This document shows, piece after piece, positions 23,042 to 35,000 of a stretch of DNA of 64,000 nt (the first letter of the stretch is position 1; every line of letters starts with the position of its first letter). The notes beneath the pieces were generated by a model. The model worked only from the letters and a program-made list of their open reading frames with translations. It searched no databases and was not told the origin of the DNA. Source of the stretch: Eudromia elegans (lineage: Eukaryota; Chordata; Aves; Tinamiformes; Tinamidae); NCBI GenBank assembly GCA_003342815.1, contig PTEX01000011.1, positions 3,678,928 through 3,742,927 of the forward strand, in the 5' to 3' direction. The position numbers and the translations under genes are program-made.

Positions 23042-26000
23042 CTGCCGGGGCAGGCGCGCGGGGTCAGCGTGGGGCCCGCCGGGGTGCCGGGTCAGCGTCC
23101 CGCGCACGGGGCGCACTCACCTATTAGCCTATTGACACACTTTGGCTTGTTCCTCCAGTAGACTCCGAGGAAAAACACCGGCACTCCAGTTAGAATGATC
23201 ACGAGTCCAACGCCACAGACGACGGGCTCCGAGTACAGGCTGAAGATCAACAGGAATGCCCAAAATGCCAGGTAAGTGACCGGGACGAGGAGGTTGACCT
23301 GGGAGGAGGGAGCACAGCGGAGCTGGGCAGGCGCTGCCGGGGCCGGGATGATGGGACGGGATGATGAGATGGGGCCAGGACGATGGGATGGGAGGATGGG
23401 ATGGGGCGGGACGGGGCACGCGGCAGCCACCTCCACCCCGGCTCCTGCCCATTTGAAAGCACCGGCCTCACCCCTGCCCCGCTGGGAGCACAGCCAGACC
23501 CAACGTGGGGGACCTGGTGCCCTGTCCTACCCGGGCTCTGCCTGTGCCTTGTTTATAAGGTCCCTGTGGGGATCCCCAGAGCTGGGCAGGGGCCGTGAGC
23601 ATCCACCCCGTGCCGTGAGCGTCCCACCGTGGCACTGCTGGCGCAGCGGGGACGTCGGCGCCGGCCGCCTCACCTTGATCGGTCTGAAGATCCTGGGCTT
23701 CTTCCAGCGTAGCACAATCAGGCCCATGATGGTCACCCCGTAGCAGAGGTAGTTAATGAAGGACACATAGTTAATCAGCGTGTACGTGTCGCCCACCAGC
23801 ATGATGACGAGTGTGGCCAGGCACTGCGCAGGGAGAAGCCCGTTGTCCGCCCTGAGCGGCCGGGAAACAACAAACCCACCCCAGGGCAGGGGGCCGCGGA
23901 ACGACCCTCGTTTCCAGCCCCCGCCGCCTGTTTCTGGGGTTTTATTTTCTTTACTGAGAGGACTAGCAAATGTACAGGCCTCCCCAGACATGCTGGAGGC
24001 CTTTCTCCCAGCACAAAAACACCTTTCTTCCTGCAAAAGCAGGCTGTGATTCATTAGAAACCCCACAAGAACCAGGTACGTTAGTTAGGTTTCCCTAAAG
24101 TCAGACCTGCTTTGCCACTGCATGTGTCCTCGGTGTGATTTTGTGTCTCTGTTAGTTCAGAAATGTGCGTTTCTTAGCAGCGCTCGTGGTGCGAAGCTGC
24201 ATTGGAAACCCCCCAGGCTGGCCCGCCCGCTGCGCTGCCCTGGGCTGTGGCCGCGGGCGGGCTCTGCGCGGGCGGGCAGTACGCGCGGCCCCGGCCCCGT
24301 GGGGCCCCGCACTTACGCAGACGAGCAGGGCCGGCACGGGCGTGCAGTGCTCCGCGTGGATCATGGCCAGCAGGCCGGGCAGGTGGCCCTCGCGCGCGCC
24401 CGAGAAGCAGAGCCTGCAAGGAGGAGCGTGCTGAGGTGGCCGCGGCAGCCCCGGCGCCCGCCCGCGCCCCGGCCGCCGCCGCCTTCCCCAGGAGCACCCG
24501 GGGGGACGCGGCCGCCATGTGCGGGGAGCCTGGGGACAGCACGCTCCAGCTCACGGTGCCGCAAGGGCCCCTAGGAAACTGCCATGGGCATTCACGTGAG
24601 GCCCTTCATGGAGCCGGGCCTCTGCCTGCCTCACTCTTCAGCCTCAGCCCGCGGTGGGTGCCCCGTCCCGGGACCGTCCTCCCTGTCCGGGGCAGGGCAG
24701 AGCTTTGACCCCCGGCGGCGAGGACACGAAGGTCTCGCTGGAACTGTCTCCAGGACCAGGGCTGGGGCTCGACTTGCTTTACGTTTTTGTCTTGAAACGC
24801 GCAGCCCGTTACGTGTGCGCTCAGATTTGCTCTATCTCGCAACACTCGTGAGGGAGCAAAGATTAAAGACCTTTCCCAGGGGGCTCAAGAGTTGGACAAA
24901 CCATAGGACTACTTCTTCACTAAGTCCAGACGCGTCCATTAACGTGACCGTGGTTCCCAGCTCGTGGCCGCGCTGCCAGCAGCGTGCACCCGGAGCGCCG
25001 GGGGCCGTGTCTGCAGCGGGGAGCGGAACCCCGGCTCCTCCCCAAGCCGAGCACGGCTGCGCCTGTAGCTGCGGCAGCTTTAGGGGGGTAGCGTGGCTTT
25101 GGTTCCGCTCTCACAGCAGCATTTGGCTCGCTGTGAATTATTCCACATCTGCAGACACTTGCAGTAGCTGGTAGGGGTTATTAGCAAGAGATCCTGCACT
25201 TCAGTGTGACACTTGCTGATTGACACAGAGCAATTCGTAACCGAAGGTATCCAACACGCCCAACCATGCTCTCACTCTCTATAACATCCAAAATGCCTAG
25301 CTAGCATTTCTTTAGCAAATTAAATGAAACCAGCCCCTCCCCAAATCAGATAATGTTCATAAAATTGTACTCCATCTAACCTTGACGAGGTAAAAAGGTA
25401 TCCATTTATTCCTCCAAATGTAGATAGGGCCACTGAGACTGGCATAACCCAGGAAAAATAGCCCAGTAACTTTTCACCAAATGTCTAAAGCAACAGAAGG
25501 CAGAGAAACTGAAACATACTGCAAAGCACAGACCGAAATCAAAGTGCATTTTAGAGAGCCAGGGAATGGTTTACTTACTACCGCCACAGCGTTGGAGGAC
25601 AAGAGCTCTTGGGGTGACATGGCAGTGAAATATGCAATGTTGGTGAAGGTGTACACAAATGTCACCAATGGGATGGAGATGAATATGGCACGAGGTAGGT
25701 TCCTGATAAAAGAACGAGGAGGGTAGGTGAGAACTTACAGTCGCGGCACAGCTGGAGCCCCCCCGCCCGGCGCAGCCCCCGTGTCACGCGCCCTCGTCCC
25801 CGGCAGACCCGCGGGCTGGGGCTCGTCCCTCCGCGGCAGCCGGCCGAGCGCGTCGCCCCCGAGCAGCTCGCGGCCCAAATCGCCCGACGCGCCGCGCGCG
25901 GCAGGCACGGCTCCCGGGCAGGAGGCAGCGCCGCGGGGCGCTCGCGGCCGGGCGGTGCGCTGGTTAGACTGATGGGGCGGGTTCTCGGCTCGGAGCGAAA

Positions 26001-29000
26001 TCCCGCGTTGGCTTCATCTCCAGCTGTGCCACGGGGGACTTGGCTCCTGCCCCCAAGCCCCTGCCTTGGCTGCTCGGGGACTGTGAACCTCCCTCGGTCC
26101 CAAGGAGCTGCTCAACTGCCAACGCAGAGATTGACTTTAGAGGAGGGTGCTTAGACAGTTCTGTGTTTAAAGCAGTTACAGGGTTTTCTTTTATGTATGT
26201 CAGATAAAGCGTATGCAAATACATATTATACACTGTTTGATTTTAGAGTGTTTTACTAAGAATGGGATTATTTTTGTTTTTATAGCTACCTTTATATATC
26301 TCACTGTACTCTCAAAGCCTGAAATAATAGAAAGCTCTGTTACTCCTTTCTTATTATGTCTCAGTATAGGCCACATGTGCCTCAAGTCATATTTTCTCAT
26401 GGTCAGGGTTGAAATCGTGGCAGTCCATTGAAATGCTGGTGTTTGTTGAGGGAACACCCTGCCATGCTCTCCCAACCCCGGTGTTTCTGGGTACGCGCAG
26501 CGTCCTACCCACGTCTTGCCGTATGGGCAGGCACACGCAGTGCTGCACTGCGGCTCCGGTCTGTCTCCATCTGGGCTGTCTAACACCCAGCATTTCCCCC
26601 TGCTCACTGCTGGGTGCACCGAACGCCCGCCAGGCACGGAGGCTCCAGGGGCTGCTCCTGGCGTTTTTCGTCCCCCTCAAGCAGCTCGGGATGCTCAAAC
26701 GCTGGGGCTTTGCTTTGCTAAACCCGACTCGCTCTGCCTGGGCTCTTCCACCTGCGGGCAATGGATCATGCAGAGCCTGTAGCTGGGTGCGTTACCCCCG
26801 GCGCAGGGAGGCAGAGGCAGCCTCGAGAGCAGGACACGGCCGGGAGGGCTCCCGCTGCCGCGCAGGCACTCCCTGACCTGCTCTCTCCGGTGCAGGATTC
26901 CCTCCGGGTGAAACACCAAAAACACTTCCAGGATGATTGAGGATTATTCTAACAGCACCTACTGACTCTCCCTATGCATATTTGGATGCTGTCTCATCCA
27001 CAGTTAACTTTGTGCTCCATAAGCAATATATAATTGGACGGTGCCTTAAGGATGAGCTCTGCACATAGGTTGCTCTGGTGCAGGCAGTGCAGTAGGTTCG
27101 TAGTGTGTCTTTAAGTTAACTGTTATCTGGTCTAAGTCACAGCTTGTTAAGTTATTGATATTAGCGGACGGTTCCGGTGCCCCAGGAGGGTTCGGACCAC
27201 ACGGAAACGGCTACTTGCCTGCGGGGATCGACCAGTTCTTCCGTCACGTAGTTCAGGAAGTTCCAGCCGCTGAAGGCGAAGGAGCCCTGGAGGAAAGCGA
27301 GCGCCAAATGCCCCACGGACGGCGTCATCCAGAAGGTGAACGCGTTGCCCGGGGCCAGCTCCTCGTAGTGTCCTGTGCGGGGAGCACAAGCGAGCGGCTG
27401 CAGCGCCAAGAGCCCCGCGGCCCGTGCGGGCGAGGGCATCAGGGCGCAACCTCCCTCTTCCCACGCGACGCTAAAGCAGGTTAGTGACGAGGTCCCGGCG
27501 GGACCCTGCCCCGCAGCCGCCCGCGCAACACGGCAGCTCCGCGAAGCCGCCGAGTCCCGGCTGTGTCAGTGCAGTTTGCCTTTACATGAGCTTTGTGCCG
27601 TTTAGCAGAAATGCTGACAGATAAAGTAGCTGTGGGGCTGGGTGATTTGTCAAAACTCAGGGACTGTCACCATCGAGAAAACAAGTTTTCTGCTTTCCTG
27701 TAAATGTCGTATTTCTTTTTTTCATGTGACTCATCATCTACATGATAAAAATATCATAAGCCTTTTGTGTTTTGTGCTTTTCATTAAGTTGATGAATCAG
27801 CAAGGCATTTTTTGGCCTATCTTAAAAGTGAACTTTTGAAGGAATTTGGACCATTCCTAGGCCTAAAGTGAGCTGGGTGTCTTGAGCCGGACCCAACATC
27901 ATTTATTCAATGCACACCCAGAGCACTTTAAAGCCTGAGGATGCTTTGACTGTTAATGAGTTTTCTGCAAACCTACAGCAATATCCCTGGTTTGTCAGTG
28001 CAGCCCTTGGTTGATCGGAACAGGAACGCCCCAGAAAGGAGCGTGGTGTGGAGGACGCGGCTGATTCCTCCACGGCCTCCTGCCCTTCCTGACTCCGCAT
28101 TCCGTAGTTATCTATGGGGCAGCACTGATGGCGCCTGCACGTGTCCTTGCACAGGGGCCCTTCTGCGGGGCTGTGCGCACCCGGCACGGTAGCAGCGGCT
28201 CTGGGTACCGGTACTTGCTGGTACTCGCAGGTACCCGCCGGTAGCGCTCCCTGCGGCACCCAGCTGGAAGCGCTGCGTCCCTCCCGGCTCGTGCAGGGGG
28301 AGCCTGCCGAGCAGCCCCCGCGGCGCCGGTACCTTTGAAGATCTGCACGAAGCCCACAGTGATGATGAGAGCCAGGGCCAGCAGCTTCCCCGCGGTGAAT
28401 ATGTCCTGGATGCGAGTCGCCCACCGCACGCTGGAGCCGTTCACCCAGGTCAGCAGCACTGCGGGGCAAAGGCCGAGCTCAGGCCGTGAGACCGGGTTTG
28501 CTCGAGAACACGCATCAAATCCCTCGGAAACACAGGCGGACACACACATTTCTACAGGGAGCCTCAGGCTGGCCACGAGCAGGGCGAGAGGGCAACGCCT
28601 TCGCCCGAGGAACCTGTGCGCGGAGCGGGTCCCCTGCAGGCAGCGGCTGCTCCCGCTCCCTGCCCTGCTCTTGGGGGCTCCCGCCTGGCTCTGCTAAGGG
28701 TGCCCGATTAACGGTCACAGCGCCGGTCAGGTGGAGGGAGGTCTGGCTGCTCGAGGGAGGTGGTGTCTCAATTCCTGCTTGGTTCCTGCTGGGGTCTCAG
28801 CTCCTGCTGGTTCTGATCCGCTCTCCAGCTCTCCGAGCAGTCACCCTGGGGCTTCGCACGCGCTCCCGCCTGCGGGTTCCGGGCAGGGCCTGCGGCGAGC
28901 TGCATGCAGGGCCCGGCGTGCGGGGAGAGGGCAGGGCCCTGGTCCCCTGTCCCATGGGGGAACCCACCCGGCTCGGGGCTCCGAGGCAAACCCGGGTCGG

Positions 29001-32000
29001 GCTTTGCACGCCCAAGAACAAATACTCACATAAACACACCATGGAGAGGATCCTGGAGGCGTTGTAGGGTGGGATGCAGTCCGGGAAGACAGGCTGCAGG
29101 ACGTAGTTGGAAAACGTCAGGGCGATGACAGCCAGGCTGGTGGGGTACATGATAAGCACCGCGCTCCAGAGCAGCAGGAACCTGGGGACACACGGAGTGG
29201 AAGAGAGCGGTGTGGAGGCGGTGGGGACACGCGCCAGGGCGACGCGCAGCCGGGCCGCGGGTGACACACAACCGTGCAGCGGGTGACCACACAGCAATGC
29301 CATGGGTGACACACAGCAATGCCATGGGTGACACACAACCATGCAGCGGGTGACACAGCAAAGCCATGGGTGATGCACAGCAATGCCATGGGTGACACAG
29401 CAAAGCCATGGGTGATGCACAGCAATGCAGCGGGTGACACACAGCTGTGCAGCAGGTGACGCAGCAATGCCATGGGTGACACACAACCATGCAGTGGGTG
29501 ACACACAGCAGTGCCATGGGTGACACACAGCAGTGCCATGGGTGACACAGCAATGCTACGGGTGACACACAGCAATGCCATGGGTGACACATAGCTGTGC
29601 AGCAGGTGACGTGCAGCAGTGCCATGGGTGACACACAACCATGCAGCGGGTGACACCCAGCGGTGCAGTGGGTGACACACAACCATGCAGCAGGTGACAC
29701 CCAGCTGTGCTGCAGCTGTGTCCCAGGCCAGAGCTGTCCTCCGGGTCACCTCTGCGCCATCGCTTCCTGTCCTTCTCCTCGTCCTTTTCCTCCTGTTCCC
29801 AGCACGACCCAGACGTTAAGCTGAGGGAGTCCAAGCCACACTCGCCGCAGCCCCGTGCTGAACGGCGCTGGTCACCGTTGGCAGCGCTATGACCCAGCTC
29901 TGCGGACACGCACACCCATGTCCATGTACATACATGTGAATGTACACACGTGTGCACGCCTCTCTGTGCCCATCTCCGTGCAGCAGCGGCAGCATCGCAG
30001 AGTGGAACAAGGCAACGCCCAGGCTGTGCTCGGCCGCCTCCATCCCTGCCACCTGGCCCGGGCTGCCCGGGGCCCTGCCCGCTCGGACAGCCCCTTAAAT
30101 TTGGGCGCTGGAGGGAGGCGGCTCCTCGGCAGGGCCTGGCTGGGGTGCTGCTGGGCGCCCGCTCCTCTCGCTGCCCGTGAGTGTTCCCAGCCCCTCATTT
30201 TGATTGCATTTGTCCTTGCTGAGAAGTAAGGGGGAATCTGATGCTTCCTTTTGCTTTTTAACCACCCTGGAGGTAAGAGGGTGAACTGCTTTGCACGGTA
30301 CAAAAGTTGGTTACCTTCCCAAATACCATAACATATATAAACATCAGTGTGTATATATATATATGGAAATGCAATGTTTTCGCCTTTTAATTTCTGAGTG
30401 GTGCCTTTCTTTGGTTTCCAACACTTTCATTTATAGTTGAACAAAGGTTCCTTGGGCACCTGCTGCTTTGCTGTTTATTGCTCACACTTGTGGTAGTTCC
30501 GGAGCCCCGGGCTGCAGGGTGGGAGTTGGTGAGTTAGAGGAGCAGGGTACAAAATGTGAGGTCCTGTTGGCTTCAGCTGCTGACACCTCACGTAACCAGA
30601 AGACCAGAATGATCCTTTTTGTGACAGCATTGGGATTTAGTGTTGGTTTGTGACCTTCAGTTCAGACCTTGTTGTCCTTGAAGAGCCCCAGCTGTGGGGC
30701 CCTGGTTGATCGCAGCCAGCTGGGGCAGTCCTGGTGGTGCCGGTGGACCTTGTTAACCCTCCCTGGTGGCTTTTATCCCCTTCCTGCAGAGGTTCTGCTG
30801 CTCAGACAAATGCAGTGAGGCAAAAATGTTCAGTCACAGAGTGAGTCTGAAAGGAAGACTTCAGGCAAAGTTGGCCCTTGCCAACTTTCTAAGGTAAGGG
30901 GCATTAAAGTTAGTATTTGGTATGATACATTTTAATGGAAATATGAATAATTCAATAGATTTCTGACAGTCAAGTTGTTTCCTGCTGAACTGGAATCCAT
31001 GTGGGGTTGATAATACCAATTAAGTGACTGCAAGACTTTAGGGTGCAGGGGGTACTGTGGTTACATTATCAAATAAGAGGTTGCATGGAGGTGGAAGGAG
31101 AGCACGACGAAGGCTCGAGCCCTTCCAAAGGGAGGGTTTAGCTGAAGCCTGTCCTGTGGGCAAGACCCGGGTCCTGCTGGGGACTGCTGCTGCTGGAGGG
31201 GAGCAGCCCTCGCCTGTCCCCAGCACCAGGGGCTCTGGCCATGGCTGCGGAGCCACCGCTGCGGATGAAGAGGTTTGATGTGTTGGTGGCACCGAGCCTG
31301 CGGTTCCTGGGCTAGCTATATGGGTGGAAAGTGACGGCCCTGGGGAACCAGGGCCTGCACAGTGGGGGTAGATGTGGTCTGGATCTTGAGAAGAGGCTCA
31401 TGGAGCTGGTGCAAACAGTTCTGCACCCTGTGTTTGAGTTACCCTTGTGCTCCAAAGAGCATCTTGCATTATACATAAGCTGACATGGGACCAAAGGGGC
31501 TTGTGAAAATAGAGAGTCACTGCGTGCTCTGCTTGGGTGCCATGAACAAAAGCAACCGCTGTGAGATGGACTGTGCCACAGCTCATCCTGCGACAGAAAC
31601 AGCCCAACTGCTTCCAAGAAATCACACTGTTGTTAACATCGTCCTGCACTGCTGAGAGAATTACTGTTGCTGCAAACTTGAGACTCCCCAACAATGAGAA
31701 AATGGGAATGTGCAAGCAGCGCTCTTGAAGCGTGTGTTACTTGTGCTCTGGGTGACACTTATCAAAGCTTTGGATTCGAGCTCCCTGTTGACTTACGATT
31801 TCTGTTAAGAACATGATACACCCAGTCATCAATCACTACTGGGAGAAAAAAAAGCTCCATTAGTTGCAGTGTTATTGCTGAGCATTTGGGAGAAAGTTGT
31901 GTTTATCAGAAATGCACTAATGAGTCTTTCATGCAGCTAAATTTATTCTTCCTTTTCTGCAAGGACACATATTAGGCCTATTATTTACTATTTTGGGTAA

Positions 32001-35000
32001 TATACTTTTAATGACCTGTAGAAGTATGAAAATCTCTGTGGATGCAAATGCCTCGTGTCCTGTTACTCTGCGCCAACCGTACAGGACATGATGGATTCCC
32101 TGCAGTTGCTCTGCTCACACACGAATGCTGTTTGGGGATTGCTAAATGGAAGTAAGGGGAGAGGTCTGTGCTGGGTGTGAGATCTGCCCCCACGAACAGG
32201 TCCCGGGAGCTGCCGGAGGCTCCTTCCCTCAGCGAGAAAGCTCCTTGTCTAAAGCAACCCTTTGTCCTACTTAGGACGTGGTTTTGCTCTCTCGGGAGTA
32301 AAGATAAAGCCATCTCGGGAGTAGAGAGCCGGCGTGATCTTGCTTCCGATGGCAAGGTTGTGCTTTTCAGATCCTGCTTGTACGATATAAGACTTTCTTT
32401 TCAAAAACAACCCAAGCCTGCTGTGAGGCAGGATGGAGCCCCCTGCTTAGGGAGGTGCCCTAGCTGTTCTGGTCCCAGACAAGGGGCGTGCAGTGAGTGC
32501 TGAGCGCAAGTGTATTTTTCATAGCAAGCAGATAGCCTGACACTGGTGCAATGCAAATTATCTGTGCTCAGCCAAGAGTGGTCACTAATCCAGGGTTTGC
32601 ATCTTTCCTTCTGTCCAAGGAAGCAAAATCCTTTGGCTCTGGTGGTGGACAGTGATTTGCTGGGCTCCTGGGCAGCGGCGTTCCTGGGCAGGGCTCTCCT
32701 TTCTCCACGGGCCTCGTCCAGAGACCGTGTCCGGGGAGGTGGTCGAGCCCAGGGACGGCGTGGGGAGCGTGAAGCCGCGGGCGGGCGAGTGGCCCGATGC
32801 AGCGGGGCTGGGCGGTCGAGGTGCTTCTCCACCGAGTTGTGAATTGAGGGCCCTAGATCCATTCTTCTTGTGAAATATGTGATAAAAATGCCATTCGTTT
32901 CTGAGCCAGAGCACTAGGATAAAACGTCTGTTGCTCTCACTGAAGAGGCAGGTGCAGGATTCTCATGTAGAGACAACTGGATATTTTTAGTGTGAATAGA
33001 AATAATGACTTTATGAAAGCATTTTTTGACAATATTCCCTTTCATTTCATGATTATATGTCTTTTCCTCATTAAATATTTAATAGAAACATCTTTTCAAA
33101 TGACTGTAAAGGGATAGGGCACTTACCCAGCTAACCCACCGAAAATCTCTGTGACGTAGGAATAATCCCCTCCGGATTTGGGGATAGTAACTCCTAGCTC
33201 AGCGTAACAGAGCGATCCGAGAGCAGCGACCCCTCCTCCGAGCACCCAGATAACGAGCGCGAGTCCCACGGAGCCGGTGTGCTCCAGAACTCCTTTGGGG
33301 GAAATAAAGATTCCAGAACCAATAATGTTACCTGGAATACAAAGAAGTTTGGCAGTGAGGTAGAGGACACAGAAATGCATTTTAAAAAATGAAGCTCTCT
33401 GAGGTTTGGTGCTGTTGCGTTTTCTCTGATTAAGCCCTAGGGAAACGCTTTGGTTTACCAGAAATCGAAGGGCACGAGCGTGTTCTGCCGAAGCACCCCG
33501 AGAGGCTGCTGAGGGTCGCTCAGCCATGGGGCTGGTCGTGAGAGGGGTTCTGTGTCATGAACAAGCAGCACAGAGCCGCCTGTCACCCGGCAGGACCCGA
33601 GTGCTGTTGGAGACGTTGTGTTTGTCATGGGGGTTCAATCCTTCCCAAGAGGAATCTGAACAAGACCAGGCTCCTCCTCAGGGAGCATCCGCGGGAGAGG
33701 GACAGCCCTGCAAACAACGCCGTGGAGCCAGGTGTGCCTGCAGGCTCGGGAGCCCTTCCTGCCGCCTGCATCCAGCAAGAAGAAACAGGAACCACCAAGA
33801 CGTGGCTAGAAGCAGGGAAACTTGCAAGGGATTTTTTTTTTTTTTTTTTCCTCTCAATCTAGCCCTTCCTGGCCTCAAATTCCCTTCCATTCGCCCATTT
33901 GGCCAACCTGAGCTTCAGCGGAAGTTTCAGAATTGCTGCTTTTTGCTGCATTGGTTAATTCTGCTCTTCCTGTGATGCCTGCAAGGAAATGGCCTCCTTT
34001 TCTCTGTTGGTTTTATCTTTCTCCTTGCCTGGCAGACAACACTTCCCCCGCCGTGTCCTGGGCGAGGGAGGCACCTGCTGGTGGCCTCTCAGGGGACCTG
34101 AGTGCCCTGAATTCCGCCGGCTTCAGGTTTGCGTCCCCAGGGAGGGGCACCTCTCCGCTGAGCCCGGGCAGCAGCGGAGGGCCCTGAGCGCAGGACACGG
34201 GTGCTCCTCCCGCCACCCCAACGAGCTTGCGGAGGGACGGCCCATGTGCGCACGTGGGGCGATGGTCTCGGAATACCAACCCCCGGCCACGACGTGACTG
34301 CCCAGCCAGCCCTTGTCGCGTGCAAGGCCCTACTGCACTGCACACACGCAGCCCTGGCTCCTCAGTTACACCCAGAAAGCATCACCCTGAAGTAACTGGC
34401 TGAGGGGCATGGCGAGAGTGAGCAGGCAGCCTTCTGCATACTGCTTCCATGCAAACACTCGGACAATTCCTTGCTTCAGTGAAATAATCCATCATATTTA
34501 AAAGGCTCATGTCCTTCATGAGTGGGAATGTTGCAATGCAAAGCTCTCCTCCAGGCTCATTAGACACTTCCTCCTATTTTGCTCTTGCAACATGTGCACC
34601 GTCCATATGGGCAGCAGTGGAAGTCCTACGCCCCTTCTGACAACAAAACGTTCTTGTGGAAGCGTGCCACGAGCGCGGCAGCGTGCCTGGGAAGTACCTT
34701 CACTTCACCCGGCGGAGGGCAGACTGAAAACAGACGTGGTGGAGAGACCGGGTCAGCAAATGGGCTGTCAGAAGCCTCCTGAGGAGCAGCACAACGCCGA
34801 GGCGATGCGTTTCCTAGGGTAGCTTCTTAGGTGGAAGAACAAGCAGCAAGGCAAATGCTTTACTTCTGAACTGGTATTTCAGAGCCAGCCCTGCTCAGCA
34901 GGCACTGGAGGGAAGCTGGGGAGCAACTCTAGCAGGAAGAACGAAATTGGCTCAGGGATTCTCATTCCTGTGCTTGCTGTGTGGCAAGTAATATGTCTCA

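Noticed and set aside
22206-23135. A 309-codon plus-strand frame with a poly-Phe stretch
   Set aside because: It is antisense to SLC7A10 exon 11 and its A-rich 3' UTR; the Phe run is the T-rich strand of that UTR.
28797-29749. Minus-strand open frames of 133-243 codons full of Cys, His and Val
   Set aside because: They run through the 22-bp minisatellite in several frames at once. The periodic residues come from the repeat, not from a protein; real exon 3 uses only 29030-29181.
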